From the NCBI GenBank assembly GCA_017458545.1, contig JAFTBA010000145.1:1-5931 (forward strand): a stretch of DNA of 5,931 nucleotides, read 5' to 3'. This DNA comes from Synergistaceae bacterium. Lineage in GTDB: Bacteria; Synergistota; Synergistia; Synergistales; Aminobacteriaceae. A program made the position numbers and the translations under genes. A model generated the notes under the pieces. That model did no database searches, was not told the origin of the DNA, and saw only the letters and a program-made list of their open reading frames with translations. Positions 1-5,839 of the stretch are shown one piece after another (position 1 is the first letter of the stretch; each line of letters opens with the position of its first letter).

Positions 1-1788
1 AAGTATCATTGAGCGGTCATAAAGTACTCTGAGTATTTCGCCTGTTAATTCAGGGTCTGACTCTGAGAGCGATAATAATTTTTTGACGGACGGGTGATTT
101 GCGCTGAGTTCGAGTATTCTTTTCTGCGGAGGAACGATTTGCCCTGCCGAACGCATTAAGTTTTCCATCTGCAGCGATATTCCACCCTGAGCGTCCCTGA
201 TACATGCCGGAGAGAGTGTGAGTGTCAGTGAGGGTTTAACGGTTTCGATTTTATCGCCGAGGACATCGAGAGCTATTTTCCTGAGCGGTTCAAATTCCGA
301 GTCGAGTGCCTTTAATTTTTCATCATCAGCTTTTTTCTCGTCCTCAGTGAACGGCGTAACGTCATCGCGCGTTATATTGAGTAAGTCTTTTGAGTCTTCG
401 GGTAAAATGAAATTCGCCTGATTGAGTATAACTTCGTCAACTGGGTCAGTCATCAAAATGACTTCAAAGCCTTTAGATGTGAACGGTTCAAGTTTAGGCG
501 ATGCTTTGAGTGCTGAAATGTTATCGTTTCCTGCGAGGCAGTAAATACCTTTCTGAGTATCTTTCATTCTTGACTCGTATTCGGCCAAAGTAGTCCATTC
601 GTCATTAGCTGTTGTTCTGAAGATTGCGAGGTTAAGAATCGTTTTGGCATTTTCGGAATCCTGAATGATTCCTTCCTTTAAGATTCTTCCGAAAGCTGTC
701 CAGAATTTGATATATTTCTCTCTGTCATTATCGAGTAACTTTTTGAGTTCGCTGAAAATTTTGCGCTGAGTGCTTCGTCTTATGATTCTGATTATGGGTT
801 CGTCCTGAAGAATCTCGCGCGAAATGTTTAACGGCAAATCCTCAGAGTCTATAACGCCCCTGATGAATCTCATATACTGAGGGATTAACTCCTTGCAGTC
901 GTTCATGATGAAGACTCTGTTAATGTAGAGTGATATGCCTCCTGACTCAGGGTTCATGAACAGGTCATAAGGTGCTTCGCTTGGAATGAATAAGAGTCCT
1001 TTGAAATTAGTTGCGCCCTCAGCATTTACTTTTATGTGTATGAGGGGTTCGCGGAAATCGCGCGTTAAATGGAGATAGAACTCTTTATATTCGTTCTCAG
1101 TGATTTCGCTGTCAGGTCTCTGCCAAATAGCTTTTCTTGAGTTTACGATTTTGTCCTTGAAGTATATGGGCCATGAAATAAAATCGGAGTATTTCGCAAT
1201 AATTTCTCTGATTGTCCATTCATCGAGATAATTTTTTGCTCCTTCGTCCTGTAACTGCCTGATGAAGAGTGTAACTGTTGTTCCGCATTCACTTCGCTGT
1301 TCCATGTCCTCAACGGTAAATGATCCGTTGCCGTCGGAAGTGAACTTAAACGTTTCAGCGGTACCTAGTTTGCGTGTAATTACTTCGACTTTATCAGCGG
1401 CCATGAAAACAGAATAGAACCCTACACCGAACCGTCCTATTAATTCCTGCTGAGTGTTTGAATCTTTAGCGGCCTTGAGAAATTCTTTAGTGCCTGACTT
1501 AGCGATTGTGCCGAGATATTTTATGATTTCATCACGGGACATGCCTATACCGTTATCGCTGACTGATAAAGTTTTGCGTTCGCTGTCAATTTCGATTTTG
1601 ATTTCAGGATTAGTATTCTCTGCGAGTTCTGTATCTTTCAGGCATTCAATTCTTCTTTTGTCGAGGGCATCGGAAGCATTAGAAATCAGTTCACGCAAAA
1701 ATATATCTTTATTCGAGTATACTGAACTTATCATCATCTGCAAAAGTTCAGCAGCTTCAGACTGGAAATAAAATTTTTCTTCGCTCAT
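1..1788 (-). CDS. htpG: Molecular chaperone HtpG (bacterial Hsp90), 3' end cut off by the window
   Basis: Cytosolic ATP-dependent dimeric chaperone that remodels client proteins under stress. The frame is open from ATG at 1788 to the window edge (596 codons). The N-terminal GHKL ATPase domain (about residues 1-215) shows LRELISNASDA at 31-41, with the catalytic Glu at 33, DNGIGM at 78-83, and the ATP lid GRFGVGFYS at 118-126. The middle domain carries LPLNISREILQ at 318-328; Arg324 is the conserved middle-domain arginine that contacts the ATP phosphate. No long charged linker is present, as is usual in bacteria. The frame reaches LYDRSMIL in the C-terminal dimerisation domain, so about 25-35 residues are probably missing compared with ~620-residue relatives. 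The start fits the family N-terminus (FQSEAAELL follows at once), but no Shine-Dalgarno precedes it: the 8 bases before ATG are A/T-rich and abut a hairpin. It lies downstream of rpmF and probably has its own promoter. Confidence 0.97.
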   Translation of the reverse strand, partial: MSEEKFYFQSEAAELLQMMISSVYSNKDIFLRELISNASDALDKRRIECLKDTELAENTNPEIKIEIDSERKTLSVSDNGIGMSRDEIIKYLGTIAKSGTKEFLKAAKDSNTQQELIGRFGVGFYSVFMAADKVEVITRKLGTAETFKFTSDGNGSFTVEDMEQRSECGTTVTLFIRQLQDEGAKNYLDEWTIREIIAKYSDFISWPIYFKDKIVNSRKAIWQRPDSEITENEYKEFYLHLTRDFREPLIHIKVNAEGATNFKGLLFIPSEAPYDLFMNPESGGISLYINRVFIMNDCKELIPQYMRFIRGVIDSEDLPLNISREILQDEPIIRIIRRSTQRKIFSELKKLLDNDREKYIKFWTAFGRILKEGIIQDSENAKTILNLAIFRTTANDEWTTLAEYESRMKDTQKGIYCLAGNDNISALKASPKLEPFTSKGFEVILMTDPVDEVILNQANFILPEDSKDLLNITRDDVTPFTEDEKKADDEKLKALDSEFEPLRKIALDVLGDKIETVKPSLTLTLSPACIRDAQGGISLQMENLMRSAGQIVPPQKRILELSANHPSVKKLLSLSESDPELTGEILRVLYDRSMIL

Positions 1789-1796
1789 AATTTTTA

Positions 1797-1857
1797 CCGG
1801 CTTTTACCATAAAGCCGGAGGCAGAGTTTATATATAAATAAATAACTTCCTCCGGCT
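1797..1857 (-). promoter_or_regulatory. Three-armed, mutually exclusive hairpin region ahead of htpG
   Basis: Read on the minus strand there are three complementary arms. Arm 1 is AGCCGGAGG (1857-1849), arm 2 is CCTCCGGCTTT (1821-1811) and arm 3 is AAAGCCGG (1804-1797). Arm 2 can pair with arm 1 (9 bp, AT-rich loop of 27 bases) or with arm 3 (8 bp, 6-base loop), but not with both. The arm 2/arm 3 hairpin ends 8 bases before the htpG start codon. Neither hairpin is followed by a proper T-run, so a simple intrinsic terminator is a poor fit, although the arm 1/arm 2 stem could weakly terminate rpmF transcripts (CTTT follows). The arms are seen directly; a regulatory role is inferred. Confidence 0.55.
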
Positions 1858-1864
1858 CTGTCAA
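1829..1864 (-). promoter_or_regulatory. Candidate htpG promoter (perfect -35, weak -10)
   Basis: TTGACA at 1864-1859 matches the sigma-70 -35 consensus exactly. It is followed, after a GC-rich stretch that is arm 1 of the inverted repeat, by a run of A and T at 1844-1827. No hexamer at the normal 16-18 base spacing matches TATAAT well (TTTATT at 16 is the best; TATATA lies too far, at 22). If this promoter is used, the transcript would start near or after 1830 and keep only the arm 2/arm 3 hairpin in its leader. No CIRCE element (TTAGCACTC-N9-GAGTGCTAA) is seen. Confidence 0.35.
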
Positions 1865-1888
1865 TTTCTCATTATCCGTGTAACAGCG

Positions 1889-2086
1889 TTAACCTGCTGC
1901 TTCTTCTTTTTTGCTGACCACCTGATGGCCGCGGTAGAAACCGCATGACGGGCAGGCATGATGAGCAAGAGTTACTTCACCGCACTTAGGGCAGCTCATA
2001 GTTACGGGTGAGCTGAGTGAGCCGAGCCATTTAGCTTTGCGCTGTGATGTACGGGCATGAGATACTTTTCTTTTAGGTGTTGCCAT
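1889..2086 (-). CDS. rpmF: 50S ribosomal protein L32 (zinc-ribbon form)
   Basis: Small basic protein of the large ribosomal subunit; 65 residues, typical of bL32. The N-terminus MATPKRKVSHARTSQRKAKW is the family signature. Two Cys pairs (C32-x2-C35 and C45-x2-C48) form the zinc ribbon, so this is the zinc-binding (C+) version rather than a cysteine-free paralogue induced on zinc starvation. The ATG at 2086 is preceded by a good Shine-Dalgarno, AGGGGGA at 2104-2098, with 11 bases between. It follows the DUF177 gene by 28 bases on the same strand, the standard yceD-rpmF pairing, and is probably the last gene of that operon. The tail is rich in Lys, Glu and Ala. Confidence 0.97.
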   Translation of the reverse strand: MATPKRKVSHARTSQRKAKWLGSLSSPVTMSCPKCGEVTLAHHACPSCGFYRGHQVVSKKEEAAG

Positions 2087-2114
2087 GATTGATTAAATCC
2101 CCCTGTGTAAATTA

Positions 2115-2672
2115 TTATTCAGCTGTAAAATTACGCAGTGCCTCAAGTCTAGGGTCTGTATTCTCATTTATACATGAGCATGAGCCTTCATTGAGATTTT
2201 TACCGCATACAGGGCATAATCCTTTGCAATCGTCCCTGCATAAAACTTTTGTCGGAAGCAACGTATATATACTTTCCTCTATCTGCGGCATAACGTCAAC
2301 GGTCCGTCCGAAAAAATTAACCTCAACGGGCATATAATCGCCGAACTCATCCGTTTCATCTGAAACTTCAGCACCGTGCGAATAATAAAGATACCCTAAT
2401 TCCCCCGATATTTCAAGGCTTACGGTAGTGAGACACCTTGCGCATTCGGCCTCAACAGGCGCGTCAACAGAAATGTAAACCAAAAGTAATGACTCCTCAA
2501 GCCATTTGGCCGAAACCTCAGCGTTGAAACCTTCGGGAAAAACAAACTCCTGCCCGTCAAAATCCAGGATACCTTCCGGAAAATTCCAGCCGGCTGTTAT
2601 TTCAGCCTCAGTATCATTTCTGGGCGGGAGGGTTAAAACTGCTTTCTGTGAATCGCTGAAGAGTTTACGCAA
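2115..2672 (-). CDS. yceD: DUF177 / YceD family protein, 23S rRNA accumulation factor
   Basis: 185-residue member of the YceD (DUF177) family, known in other bacteria and in plants to support 23S rRNA processing or accumulation and almost always encoded next to rpmF, as here. Visible signatures are the central CARC (C77, C80) within VEAECARCLTTV and the C-terminal cluster LCRDDCKGLCPVCGKN with C145, C149, C153 and C156, ending in CSC (C165, C167). The latter is the classic CxxxCxGLCPxCGxNLN motif and probably binds a metal. The start is TTG at 2672, inside the end of ackA: TTGCGTAA is shared, an 8-base overlap that includes the ackA stop. Upstream GAGA-type purines give only a weak ribosome site, so translational coupling to ackA is likely. 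No in-frame ATG occurs before Met114, which is past the conserved N-terminal half. The frame is certain; the exact start is moderately sure. Confidence 0.92.
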   Translation of the reverse strand: MRKLFSDSQKAVLTLPPRNDTEAEITAGWNFPEGILDFDGQEFVFPEGFNAEVSAKWLEESLLLVYISVDAPVEAECARCLTTVSLEISGELGYLYYSHGAEVSDETDEFGDYMPVEVNFFGRTVDVMPQIEESIYTLLPTKVLCRDDCKGLCPVCGKNLNEGSCSCINENTDPRLEALRNFTAE

Positions 2673-3861
2673 AAGCTATTCTCTTTGTCTCGCGTGCAAT
2701 CATAAGCTCTTCGTTTGTAGGGACAACCATAACTGTAACTTTTGAGTCGTCCGTGCTGACGATGGCTTCTTTGCCGCGAATGTTATTCTTGTCGTGGTCG
2801 ATTTTAACGCCCATGAACTCAAGTTTTTTGCAGACTGCTTCGCGTGTTGCGGCACTGTTCTCGCCTATACCTGCGGTGAAAACTATGACATCGAGTCCGC
2901 CCATAGCTACTGTGTAAGCACCGATGTACTTGCTGATTCCGTACTCTAACATGTCGATAGCGAGTCTTGCGCGGTCATTGCCTTTTGAGGCAGCGTCTTC
3001 AACGTCTCTGAGGTCGCTGCTGACTCCCGAAATCCCGAGAAGACCGCTCTTCTTGTTCATAAAGTTGTTCATCTCATCGGCAGTATATTTAGTGATGTTC
3101 TGCACGAACGGTACACATGCAGGGTCCATATCGCCCGTGCGGGTTCCCATGAGAACGCCTGCAAGAGGAGTGAGACCCATTGAAGTGTCGATGCACTTGC
3201 CGTTTTTGACGGCACTGATTGAGCTGCCGTTGCCGAGATGACAGGTAATCATCTTGAGCGACTCGATGGGCTTTCCGAGAATCTCTGCTGTTCTGAGCGC
3301 AACGAAATGATGACTCGTTCCGTGTGCGCCGTAACGCCTTACCCTGTGGGTCTCGTAGAACTCCCAGGGAAGTCCGTACATGTATGCGTAATCGGGCATA
3401 GTCTGATGGAACGCTGTATCAAATACTACGACGTTAGGGAGTTTGGGGAGTGCGTGCTGAATTGCCTCAATGCCCATGATGTGACCGGGATTGTGAAGCG
3501 GTGCAAGGGGTATGCACTGGCGTAAACCGTCCATGACTTTGCCGTCAACAAGGACAGATTCTTTGTAGAGGTCTCCGCCTGAAACTATGCGGTGCCCTGC
3601 CGCTGAAATTTCGTCAAGTGATTTGAGAACGCCATGATTCGGGTCGAGCAGTGCCTCAAGTACGAGCTTCATGGCTACTTTGTGATCTTTAATGGGAGTT
3701 TCTAGTTTGAAATCATCCGCGCCTGTTTTTTTGTGAGTGAGATTAGAGCCTTCAATGCCTATTCTGTCAACGAGTCCTTTAGCTGAAACGGACTCATTTT
3801 CCATGTCGAACAACTGATACTTGAGGGAAGAACTGCCGCAGTTAATTACGAGAATTTTCAT
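2665..3861 (-). CDS. ackA: Acetate kinase
   Basis: Cytosolic enzyme of the ASKHA fold that interconverts acetyl phosphate + ADP with acetate + ATP. With phosphotransacetylase (not in this window) it yields ATP in fermentation. The product is 398 residues, the usual length. Landmarks are VINCGSSSLK (N7, phosphate loop), GHRIVSGG (R91), VVFDTAFH (D148), RYGAHGTSH (H180), HLGNGSS, MGTRTGDMDP (R241), FTAGIGEN and PTNEE (E384). These match, even in numbering, the active-site residues described for the Methanosarcina thermophila enzyme. I chose ATG 3861 because it gives the canonical MKILVINCGSSS. The frame stays open to 3987, but those 42 extra codons only read through the tRNA-Ser gene. The ribosome site is weak (GAAGG at 3884-3880 or AGG at 3878-3876). 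The gene begins 34 bases after the tRNA and its stop overlaps the DUF177 start, suggesting co-transcription. Confidence 0.98.
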   Translation of the reverse strand: MKILVINCGSSSLKYQLFDMENESVSAKGLVDRIGIEGSNLTHKKTGADDFKLETPIKDHKVAMKLVLEALLDPNHGVLKSLDEISAAGHRIVSGGDLYKESVLVDGKVMDGLRQCIPLAPLHNPGHIMGIEAIQHALPKLPNVVVFDTAFHQTMPDYAYMYGLPWEFYETHRVRRYGAHGTSHHFVALRTAEILGKPIESLKMITCHLGNGSSISAVKNGKCIDTSMGLTPLAGVLMGTRTGDMDPACVPFVQNITKYTADEMNNFMNKKSGLLGISGVSSDLRDVEDAASKGNDRARLAIDMLEYGISKYIGAYTVAMGGLDVIVFTAGIGENSAATREAVCKKLEFMGVKIDHDKNNIRGKEAIVSTDDSKVTVMVVPTNEELMIARETKRIAFA

Positions 3862-3895
3862 GACGTTAAAGAATACCTGCCTTCGTATAAAAAAA

Positions 3896-3985
3896 TGGCG
3901 GAGACGTAGAGATTCGAACTCTAGGAACGGCAAGCCGCTCAGTTGATTTCGAGTCAACCGCCTTCGACCACTCGGCCACGTCTCC
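3896..3985 (-). tRNA. tRNA-Ser, anticodon CGA, CCA encoded
   Basis: A complete class II tRNA of 90 bases. The acceptor stem GGAGACG (3985-3979) pairs with CGTCTCC, followed by discriminator G and an encoded CCA (3898-3896). The D arm contains GGCCGAGTGGTCGAAGGC. The anticodon stem is GTTGA/TCAAC with loop CTCGAAA, giving anticodon CGA at 3951-3949, which reads UCG serine codons. The long variable arm (GCGGC TT GCCGT core) is the mark of tRNA-Ser, and the T arm is TAGAG-TTCGAAT-CTCTA. A run of seven T follows directly on the minus strand (3895-3889), and ackA starts 34 bases downstream. A strong promoter lies about 35 bases upstream, so the tRNA probably leads the ackA-yceD-rpmF transcript, either released by processing or partly terminated at the T-run. 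Confidence 0.97.
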
Positions 3986-4020
3986 ACATGATTTGGTAAG
4001 TGTGAATTGATTGACGGAAT

Positions 4021-4050
4021 ATTATAACCGCGATTTCGTCAGGTTGTCAA
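4021..4050 (-). promoter_or_regulatory. Consensus sigma-70-type promoter for tRNA-Ser / ackA operon
   Basis: Minus strand: TTGACA at 4050-4045, an 18-base spacer, and TATAAT at 4026-4021, both hexamers matching the consensus exactly. The predicted start is near 4014, giving a leader of about 28 bases before the tRNA. The -35 hexamer lies 2 bases beyond the stop codon of the upstream exported-protein gene, so no separate terminator fits between them. An imperfect dyad, TGACGAAAT (4041-4033) and ATTCCGTCA (4020-4012), brackets the -10 box and could be an operator, though it may be chance. Confidence 0.85.
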
Positions 4051-4052
4051 AT

Positions 4053-4688
4053 TTAATAAGCGTTTACCTTTCTGCCGTAATTGCCGTCAATATTGATTCC
4101 GCTGTCCCTGAGTTTTTTGTCTGACTTAATTTCGGGATAACTTGTGTCCCAATAAGTTATGGCAGCTGAACCTTTATCGTTTGAAACGGTGAGGACGTTG
4201 GATGAAATTCTGCCGTTAGCCTCCCAGATTGAGCCGTTATCCCCGAAAAATTCGGCGGTGAGTGAGCGGTTTTTTTCGAGAGTGATATTGACTTCAACAT
4301 GCCTTCCGTTATCGTTGAGAATGAAGAAGCCCTGAGCGTCATCAGGTGTTAATTTCGACGCGTCTATTGCTCCGAGTATGGCCTCAAGGCGTGAACCTGT
4401 TTCCTGAGTGTAGGCTTCGACACGGGACATTTTAGGGTCAGCCTTCATGAGCTGGGCAGCACCTTTGTCGCGGCCATGTGAAAGCCATTCGCGCTGTTTG
4501 AACTGAAGACGCTCGAAGAATTTAGGGGGCATTTTTGATTTAGCTTCGTTCCAAGCCTCCTGCATTTCTTTGTCGGCGTCGGCAAAATCTGAGTTCTTCA
4601 TGAACTCTTTGTACTCTGAATCTGTCAGGGCAAATGCTGACGATGTGAGAATGAATGTTAATGCTAATGCTGAAAGTATATGTTTCAT
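4053..4688 (-). CDS. Exported protein with LprI/DUF1311-like N-terminal domain
   Basis: 211 residues. An N-terminal signal peptide (MKH, then a hydrophobic stretch ILSALALTFILTSS, cleavage likely after AFA at residue 20) points to export. There is no cysteine anywhere, so it is not a lipoprotein and forms no disulfides. Residues ~36-105 resemble the DUF1311/LprI-N pattern: ADKEMQEAW, then LQFKQREWLSHGRDK at 61-75, then T..R..AI/L. Members are periplasmic proteins, some linked to lysozyme inhibition, but the family's usual Cys after the RD is absent (DKGAAQ). Residues ~115-211 look beta-rich (FFILNDNGRHVEVNITLE, LTAEFFGDNGSIWEANGRI) and I do not recognise them. ATG 4688 is chosen for its strong ribosome site and signal peptide. 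An in-frame GTG at 4751 overlapping the nuclease stop would add 21 residues ahead of the signal. Specific function unknown. Confidence 0.8.
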   Translation of the reverse strand: MKHILSALALTFILTSSAFALTDSEYKEFMKNSDFADADKEMQEAWNEAKSKMPPKFFERLQFKQREWLSHGRDKGAAQLMKADPKMSRVEAYTQETGSRLEAILGAIDASKLTPDDAQGFFILNDNGRHVEVNITLEKNRSLTAEFFGDNGSIWEANGRISSNVLTVSNDKGSAAITYWDTSYPEIKSDKKLRDSGINIDGNYGRKVNAY

Positions 4689-4697
4689 CGGTGAAAT

Positions 4698-4704
4698 ACC
4701 TCCT
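4698..4704 (-). promoter_or_regulatory. Strong Shine-Dalgarno fixing the exported-protein start
   Basis: AGGAGGT on the minus strand, 9 bases before ATG 4688. It is the best ribosome binding site in the window and decides between ATG 4688 and the longer in-frame GTG at 4751, which has no comparable site. Confidence 0.8.
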
Positions 4705-4720
4705 GAAAATTTTTCCGTAA

Positions 4721-4729
4721 AATATAACA
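4721..4729 (-). promoter_or_regulatory. Possible extended -10 promoter for the exported protein
   Basis: TGTTATATT on the minus strand has the TGnTATAAT form with one mismatch. It sits in the 59-base gap after the nuclease gene, and a start near 4714 would leave a leader of ~26 bases containing the Shine-Dalgarno. No convincing -35 is present (the region lies over the nuclease stop). It could mean that this gene is transcribed independently of the restriction-modification genes. Confidence 0.35.
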
Positions 4730-4747
4730 CAAATTCCTCGAAATAAC

Positions 4748-5839
4748 TCACTGCCTCCTTATCTTAATACCCTGTTCATCAGCGATAGAGTCTATCAGTT
4801 TACTCAACGGACGTATATAATCCTTCATACCTGAATGATTAGAGGCAGTAATGTAGCGTTCACTCTCATCATCGAGCCAGAAAATATGACGCTGACGACC
4901 TAGCATTGTGATTTTGTCATCACTTAAATCATGGTCATATGTGATTAAATGCCATATTTCACGTATTTTGTATGTGCTTAGCGTACCTCCGTCAGCACTT
5001 GAGACCTGTTTCCATCTTTCGCGGAGTGTACGTTTACAGCTTATGCCGATACTCCAGCTGTCCCGGCATTTGAACCATTTATCGACCTCAATATCACTCT
5101 GGAAATGTTCAGGCTGTGAATGCGATTTGAACCCGTAAAAATTAAACAGGAACGTTACAACATCTTCAAGGCTTCCTCCCGCACGTCTTTTGCGTTTCTG
5201 TCCTAGTCTCCGCTCAAACTCCTGAACGTATGCAGTCAGTATTGCGTTGTCTTCGATTGCATTTCGCGGAAAAAGCCTCATAGTCTCAAGCACAGTCCGT
5301 AATCTTGTGAAGCCTGTTATTATTTCCTCGCGTTCAGAGTCAAGGCAGCCCCTTACTCCTAAAATATCCCATGAAGATAGTACTTTGCTGACGTGTTCAC
5401 GGCCAAGACAATGCAGAATTTTACCTGCATATTCACGGCAAAATGCTTTGTCATCATTAGGGATATTCTTCATGGCCTGATTTGTGGGAAGGACTATGTA
5501 TTTTACGGTAAATAGGAAAACTGCAATGTCATCCAGCGAGTCAATCATATCGTCAATATCTTCACAAAAAGTTCTTCGCTGTAATGATGATTTCGATTGA
5601 CCCTCCGAGAATTTTTGCAGAGCGTTCATCAACGTATCACGGCAGACTTTATACCGTTCATCTTCCGTAAGATTGGGAAGCGTCATAAGCGGTTCAGTTT
5701 CACTCAGCAGATTATTCATTAAACGTTCGTTCTTACCCGGTGTACTGTACCGGTCTGTGTTCAAGAGCATACGTGCAAACCAGTAACAATTTCTCCATGC
5801 ACTTCCGTATATTGCCTCATGTATTTCTTTCTCTGACAT
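4748..5839 (-). CDS. Type II restriction endonuclease, PD-(D/E)XK, EcoRII-C-like
   Basis: 363 residues from ATG 5839. The C-terminal third looks like a type II restriction nuclease: RAGGSLEDVVTFLF (219-232, the R-x-G-x-x-x-E helix that opens many such domains), FQSDIEVD (246-253, candidate metal-binding Asp249 or Asp253), then ISCKRTLRERWKQV (266-279, catalytic Lys269). The last resembles the aKTTxxDRWRQ block of EcoRII-C-type enzymes. Residue 267 is Ser where a plain (D/E)xK would need an acid, but Asp283 follows Lys269 by 13 residues, matching the K-x12/13-(E/D) variant known in the Cfr10I/EcoRII group. HLITYD and HIFWLDD (near 297-324) fit the later core strands. The N-terminal ~215 residues are mostly helical and unrecognised. 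The gene overlaps the upstream methyltransferase by 23 bases, the usual coupling in restriction-modification loci. The alternative ATG 5854 adds MGAFG but has no ribosome site. Target sequence cannot be read. Confidence 0.8.
   Translation of the reverse strand: MSEKEIHEAIYGSAWRNCYWFARMLLNTDRYSTPGKNERLMNNLLSETEPLMTLPNLTEDERYKVCRDTLMNALQKFSEGQSKSSLQRRTFCEDIDDMIDSLDDIAVFLFTVKYIVLPTNQAMKNIPNDDKAFCREYAGKILHCLGREHVSKVLSSWDILGVRGCLDSEREEIITGFTRLRTVLETMRLFPRNAIEDNAILTAYVQEFERRLGQKRKRRAGGSLEDVVTFLFNFYGFKSHSQPEHFQSDIEVDKWFKCRDSWSIGISCKRTLRERWKQVSSADGGTLSTYKIREIWHLITYDHDLSDDKITMLGRQRHIFWLDDESERYITASNHSGMKDYIRPLSKLIDSIADEQGIKIRRQ

Noticed and set aside
1454..1771. Plus-strand open frame of 105 codons over the htpG N-terminal region
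   Set aside because: It is antisense to a highly conserved chaperone domain; the hydrophobic, Ser/Leu-rich product is typical of a shadow frame. The same applies to the other plus-strand frames at 218-421, 2089-2337, 2506-2745, 2924-3241, 3238-3525, 4908-5138 and 5247-5480.
1789..1888. CIRCE heat-shock operator before htpG
   Set aside because: The inverted repeat here (AGCCGGAGG-N27-CCTCCGGCT) shares neither sequence nor spacing with TTAGCACTC-N9-GAGTGCTAA.
3862..3987. N-terminal 42-codon extension of acetate kinase
   Set aside because: It is a translation of the tRNA-Ser gene and its flank; the canonical enzyme begins at ATG 3861 with MKILVINCGSSS.
4157..4342. Minus-strand 61-codon open frame inside the exported-protein gene
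   Set aside because: It lies wholly within a better supported gene in another frame and shows no recognisable signature.
4689..4751. GTG start at 4751 for the exported protein
   Set aside because: It would put 21 residues ahead of a clear signal peptide and has no good ribosome site, whereas ATG 4688 has AGGAGGT at 9 bases.
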